Source: Adiantum capillus-veneris (taxonomy: Eukaryota > Streptophyta > Polypodiopsida > Polypodiales > Pteridaceae). From it: a DNA stretch of 64,000 nt. Shown one piece after another: positions 58,750 through 64,000 of the stretch; the stretch's first letter is position 1, and the number at the start of each line of letters is the position of its first letter. Position numbers and translations under genes: made by a program. Below the pieces are notes generated by a model. It was not told the DNA's origin, searched no databases, and worked only from the letters and a program-made list of their open reading frames with translations. The DNA is taken from contig CM043945.1 of NCBI GenBank assembly GCA_014529385.2, positions 153,072,741 to 153,136,740 of the forward strand, given 5' to 3'.

Positions 58750-60190
58750 CATCATTTGGATTTGTGGACTGATGGGTCTATTTATCCAGAGGATCCTACA
58801 ACAAATGCACCACCTCCCTTTGCTAATATCACTAACCTCTTACATTTCATAGGTGATGGCAAGGATGGGCTATTGGGATACACCAAACATTTGGAAATGA
58901 GAGGATTGAATGCAAAAAGGCAAAGAAACCTCTTGGCAATGGAGAACATGTAGCTGAAGAAACTTAATGAAGCATGGTCTCGGAAGATTTCATCAAACAA
59001 AGAGACAATCCAAAGCCTTAAGAAGAAGATCACAAGTTTGCAAGAGAAAGACACTGTGCTTGGTAGTCGGAAAAGAAAACAAAATCTGTACAATATTGAG
59101 AATATGAAGATTGGTAGTGGTGGTCTTAAAACACGAATACGAGCTTTAAGGTATCTTGAAATTTGTTTTTGCTTTTGTATCTTCAATGTGCTTCACTAAG
59201 AAACGGATACACTTTCCTATACATGATTATAACACATGGTGCTTTTTTGGCAGGTCTTTGCTGTATCCAAACTCGAACCGTGTAGGCTTCAATGCCAGAG
59301 TGCATTATAACCGTCTAGTTCCAAAAGAAGTAGTTGAAGAGATGATAACTCAAAAACAAATTGTAAGTTGAAAGGGAGGCTCCTTACCTCCTTCATGAAC
59401 GAGAATCAGCTGGAACCAATGGAAGTGAAAGCAATACTTGATGAGAGTGGCATCTCGCAGATGGGATACAGGGCACTCTTCAAAGCATTAGCTAAAAAGT
59501 CTTAAAATCTTAAAATAAACTACAGAGAAGATCATTGCTGCCAAAGCCATCACATGTAAAGGCTGCTCGCTGGCACGTAAACGATGAGGTGTTTGAGAAC
59601 CTCGAGTAACCATTTCATATTGAAGCAATGTTCTTAGGCAAGGGCGGCAGAGAGGTACAGTTTAACGAGCACAACAACCTCTTCGTTGATCTTGAAGCAT
59701 TGCAAAGTTATGCATTTCACTTCTTTGATATTAGTCAAGAGGAGTGCAATGGGGTTCTCAAGTTTGTTTTAAATTTTGATGAGTGCGAGGTCCTGAAGAA
59801 CAAGAACCTAGAGAGAGTCACCATTACCCTCATGAAAAGAGCTCTGCATCAATCAATAACAAAATAGGATCCACGATACTTTAGCGTGAAATCCGAAAAC
59901 AACATTCTAACTCTAGGATCATTTCAGGTATACTAAGTTCACTCTATAATAACAAAAATATTGATTATTTGGTTGTTGATTTTTTGTTTTCATTTTTCAT
60001 TGCAGGTTGATAAGAAATATTTTGAAATCCTCAATTGGGTTTTTAGTCAAACCCAAATTCCTTCTATCATCAGTGAACAAAGAAACGGAGTCGTACTTTC
60101 AGTGGAAGGATTTGGTGACTATACAGTGGAATGGCACATGGCAGGTGACTTAAATATTCTTAAGTGTATGTACAACATACATTAGGAAAT
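58750..60190 (+). pseudogene. Decayed, truncated copy of the unknown 855-residue protein
   Basis: Blocks in the same order as the intact copy downstream are visible. They are DLWTDGSIYPEDPTTNAPPP and FIGDGKDGLLGYTKHLE (58,757-58,905); a coiled coil ending GGLKTRIRALR (to about 59,150); SLLYPNS after an intron (59,254 on); MNENQLEPMEVKAILDESGI (about 59,392); FNEHNNLFVDLEALQ and NLERVTITLMKRAL (59,628-59,867); then after a GTATAC donor and TTGCAG acceptor VDKKYFEILNWVFSQTQIPS and EWHMAGDLNILKCMYN (60,006-60,180). Stops and frameshifts occur near 58,951, 59,150-59,400 and 59,867. It ends just past GDLNILK, so the CxxC part and everything after it is missing. Introns fall at the same places as in the intact copy. 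Confidence 0.75.
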
Positions 60191-60379
60191 TTCGGAGGTC
60201 ATTTGGAGGGCCTTCTAAGAAAATGTATTTTTTGCACTCTCTCTCTAGAAAAAATGACAAATAAAAGAGCTGGGTCTTTCATAGTAAAACTTCAAAAAGT
60301 GTACTTTAAGTAGATTCCTTACCCCTCTGAACATTCGTTCGTAGTGATTGAGGGATAATACTCTTTTTAGTTGTATTGA

Positions 60380-63233
60380 ATGAACAACGTCAATACGGAG
60401 GGAATGAGGCTAACATGGAGGGACAAATCCGCAGCCGCTATTCACTTTCCATTAAACCTGCACATTTGGCTAATGGCGCACTCCTCAAATGGCACAAATG
60501 TTACCCACAAACGAGCCAAATATCACCTTCACATTGATTTGGACAATGAGTACCAACCATTGATTAAGCGTAGTAAAACAAACACACATATACCTCCCAC
60601 CTCCATAGACACGCTCAGAGCTCAAGGAGCTAAACACATAGATATCTGGACGAGAGGCTCTCTCTACCCTAAGAATCCAATAACTAATGCGTCTCCACCG
60701 TTTGTCAATCCTACAAGCTTATTGACCTTTGCTGGTGATGGAGAAAACGGCCTTCTGGGTTATTGTAAATCACTTACAAGAGAAGCTGGAACTTACAAGA
60801 GCATTTTCCAATCTCAACAATGTGAGATTGTTCGCCTTTCACATTTACATTCTACAGATCAGGTTACCATTTTGCAACATAAAACAGAGGTACAAGAACT
60901 GAAAGAAAAGGTGCGAAGTTGTCAAATGAAGGACACCATCTTGGGTGGTCGTATCCGAAAGAAGAAATTGCGCAATCTTGAAACATTGCAGGTTGCATCA
61001 GGAGGTCTCAAGAAAAGAATCCGAGCATTAAGGTGATGCTTCTTGGTTGGCTACATTGTCTTAGTTAAGTAATCTCTTTGTTTTTTCTTGTTATGCATTG
61101 TTTTCATGTGCCTAAATAGTGTTAGTGAAGCAAATTTTCTGTTATTTACTTATGCATTGTCTTCATGTAGAGACTCAATCTATCCTGACAAGGAAAACAT
61201 TGACCCCAAAGCCAATATAGGAAAGAGATTGAAGCCACTTATAAGTAGAAGCCTGGCAGCAGATATAGTACATGACAAGAAGTTTAAAGTTCTACAAAGA
61301 AATGTAGTGGACCGCTTTATTTCAGAGAACTCAGTGCCTGCAAAAGAGATACAAGGCACACTTGATTCACTTGGTGTAAGCAAAAGAGGATATTCGGCTA
61401 TCCAAAAGTCTGTCTCATCCATCTTTGTTAGGAAGGGTATAAAATCCAAACTTCTACCATCAGCCTCAAGTGTTTGGAAAGAGAGGCTTCAGCTTAACGA
61501 GGCACAGGGAGACTATCTTGGACAGCCCTTTCATATTAAAGCAACTTACAGTGGCCATGGAGCCAACACTGTGGCATATGATGAGTTCAACAATATTTTT
61601 ATGGACCTGCGGATACTACAGAAGAGAATGGTGGAGTTTTACAACATCACATTTGAAGAGTCACGTGGACTATTACATTTTGTGTTAAAACTGGATGAGT
61701 GTGAGCTTGTTAAAGAGAAAAAGCTAGAGCGTGTTACTATTACTTTAATGAATAGAGCCCTCTCAAAGTGTCCCAGTGATGATCCTTTATATTTTAGTGT
61801 TCAATCAGAATCTAACATATGGTGGCTTGGTGCGTTTGAGGTAAGCGATATTCTCAAGTAAGCTCAAATATTCAGATCTACTTAAGTCTCATTTATTTTG
61901 TGTTGCAGGTAAAGAAAGAAGATCATGAGATTCTATATTGGGTGTTCCATCGAACTAATATTCCGGAGCTGATTGATCGACAGACTAACCAGGGAGAGGT
62001 ACTACGTCTAGATGGAAGGGGAGACTTTCAAGTTCAGTGGCATCTTGCAGGTGACCTTAAAACATTAAAGTGCATGTATAATTGTGGAATGGGTGCAATG
62101 GCAAAGTCACCGTGTTTGTTCTGCATGGAGCCTGCAAAGGTCATGAACCCAAAGTGGTGGAGAAAAGCTCCAACACGTCACATTGAGGATCCTGCTTTTC
62201 GACCAGTTTTGAAAATACCACTTGTGAATGTTCACATTTGTACAATGCATGCCCTTTGTAGAATTGTAGAGAAATTGGTCTACTTATACATCGGGTTTGC
62301 TTGGAAGATTAAGAACTCTGCAGAACGACAAGTAGCCTTGCAGTGCTTAGAAATGGTACTGTCGGATATGGGGCTTCATGGTGGCAATGTGAAAATCCAG
62401 CGGGATGAAAAGAGATCAACTGCTGAGAAGGATGTCCCATGCAAACCATCCATCGGTGGGGTGAAGGCACGGAGGTTTTTATCTAAGCCCCAAGGTACAA
62501 GAGATCCAAAGCTAACAAAACATGGAAAAATATATAACACATCTTATGTTAGCAAGGTAGAGTATCAGAGCTGGAAAAAGCTACATATTGCAGTCAAAGA
62601 CCACGAACCAACTACTCGTAACGCGAAGGCTGAGGTTTGGCGATCAATAGACATCCTATTTTTGATGTGCGACAAAGATGACTGGTCACAAGGTGATATG
62701 AACAAGTTCAAGGAAAATCTCAACCTTCTGAAAAAATCATTCAAGACAGCATGGACAGACACCCAGATTACTCACTACATGGTATTATCATGTTTTTCTT
62801 TCTCTCTTATGTGCAAATATGTGAGTGTAAAACATTCTAACTAATCTGTTTTCATATCCAGCACATCATCTTCAATCATTTGCCATATTTTATACAGAAG
62901 TATGGGAACCCGGCAATATGGAATACCCAAGGGATGGAAAAGTCTCATTACATGGCGAGAAATGCTTATTTCAGGCACACACGACATGGTGGCTCTCGAA
63001 TCAAGGCTAACAGTTTGAGAGAACTATTTGAATGGTTCTATCGTAGAATCATTCATCGAATGCAGGCAAAAGAAGTCTTGGAAAATTCAGCAACAGCACA
63101 AGCAATCAGACATTTACAACAACAAAAAGCTAAAAGATCAATGGCATACAACAACTCCGGAGCTCGTGAAAGTCAACGAAGGTGGAGAGAGACAATGGTG
63201 TATGTGAATCACAAGTGGAGAAAGATACTCTGA
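60380..63233 (+). CDS. Unrecognised 855-residue protein with GDLK..CxxC core, four exons
   Basis: I do not recognise a named family. The model is exons 60,380-61,032, 61,171-61,840, 61,909-62,781 and 62,862-63,233, all with GT-AG introns (138, 68 and 80 bp), giving an uninterrupted 855 residues. The N-terminus holds IDIWTRGSLYPKNPITNASP and LLTFAGDGENGLLGY, then a coiled coil with a basic GGRIRKKKLRN (residues ~155-217). The middle has DEFNNIFMDL and LERVTITLMNRAL. Exon 3 has WHLAGDLKTLKCMYNCGMGA with Asp490, then CLFC (Cys510/Cys513) and CTMHALCRIVEKLVYLY. Exon 4 has WNTQGMEKSHYMARNAYFRH followed by a basic, helical end. The GDLK...CxxC...H pattern recalls unnamed eukaryotic proteins thought to be DDE-type transposases, so a mobile-element or domesticated nuclease is my inference. 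The start codon is uncertain. Confidence 0.65.
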
Positions 63234-63296
63234 GTGGATGGCATTGTAAAAAATTTATGTAATACATGATCTTATACAATTGCTACTTGAAGTGTA

Positions 63297-64000
<704 letters not shown>

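Overview
The window looks like nuclear DNA of a land plant. It carries plant-type Ty3 and Ty1 retrotransposon genes, a plant-type LINE, a peptide/nitrate transporter (NPF) fragment, GT-AG introns and many (AG)n, (AC)n and (CT)n microsatellites. Low gene density and a decarboxylase that resembles fungal and bacterial rather than seed-plant proteins fit a seedless plant such as a fern, but that placement is an inference. I see no rRNA, tRNA or CRISPR locus.

Layout. 0-9 kb is a graveyard of decayed elements on the minus strand: a chromovirus with its middle deleted, a Ty3 integrase piece joined to a Ty1/copia piece, and a LINE reverse transcriptase remnant. 9-11.5 kb holds two tRNA-like SINE candidates and a dispersed repeat. 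12-14.7 kb holds two inverted pieces of an NPF transporter gene, one with a 79-bp deletion that removes the last membrane helix. 15.4-20.1 kb is an almost full-length LINE on the minus strand, bounded on both sides by (AG)n. 21.7-24.7 kb is a block of diverged tandem repeats and microsatellites. 25.2-27.2 kb holds the best conventional gene: a two-exon PLP-dependent decarboxylase. 28.9-30.8 kb is tandemly repeated non-coding sequence. Two 1.3-kb non-autonomous DNA transposons with TTAA target duplications (31.1-32.4 and 41.2-42.5 kb) lie in opposite orientation.

35.2-54.2 kb is one large Ty3-type LTR retrotransposon on the minus strand. Its order is leader, upstream ORF, gag with three zinc knuckles, protease, RT, RNase H, integrase with a duplicated zinc-binding region, a second protease-like domain, a long non-coding stretch, a roughly 1,050-residue extra coiled-coil ORF, and the 3' LTR. 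A second copy of the LTR end and extra ORF follows at 56.1-57.9 kb. An imperfect palindrome centred on CGATCGCGATCG recurs in its leader, 3' region and LTR.

57.9-64 kb is the least familiar part. A Tnp2-like transposase fragment is followed by a decayed copy and then an apparently intact four-exon copy of an unrecognised 855-residue protein. That protein has a GDLK...CxxC core that could be a transposase-type nuclease. It ends tail-to-tail, 63 bp from an unrecognised minus-strand gene that runs off the window. The intact gene and its neighbour are my best candidates for an undescribed system.
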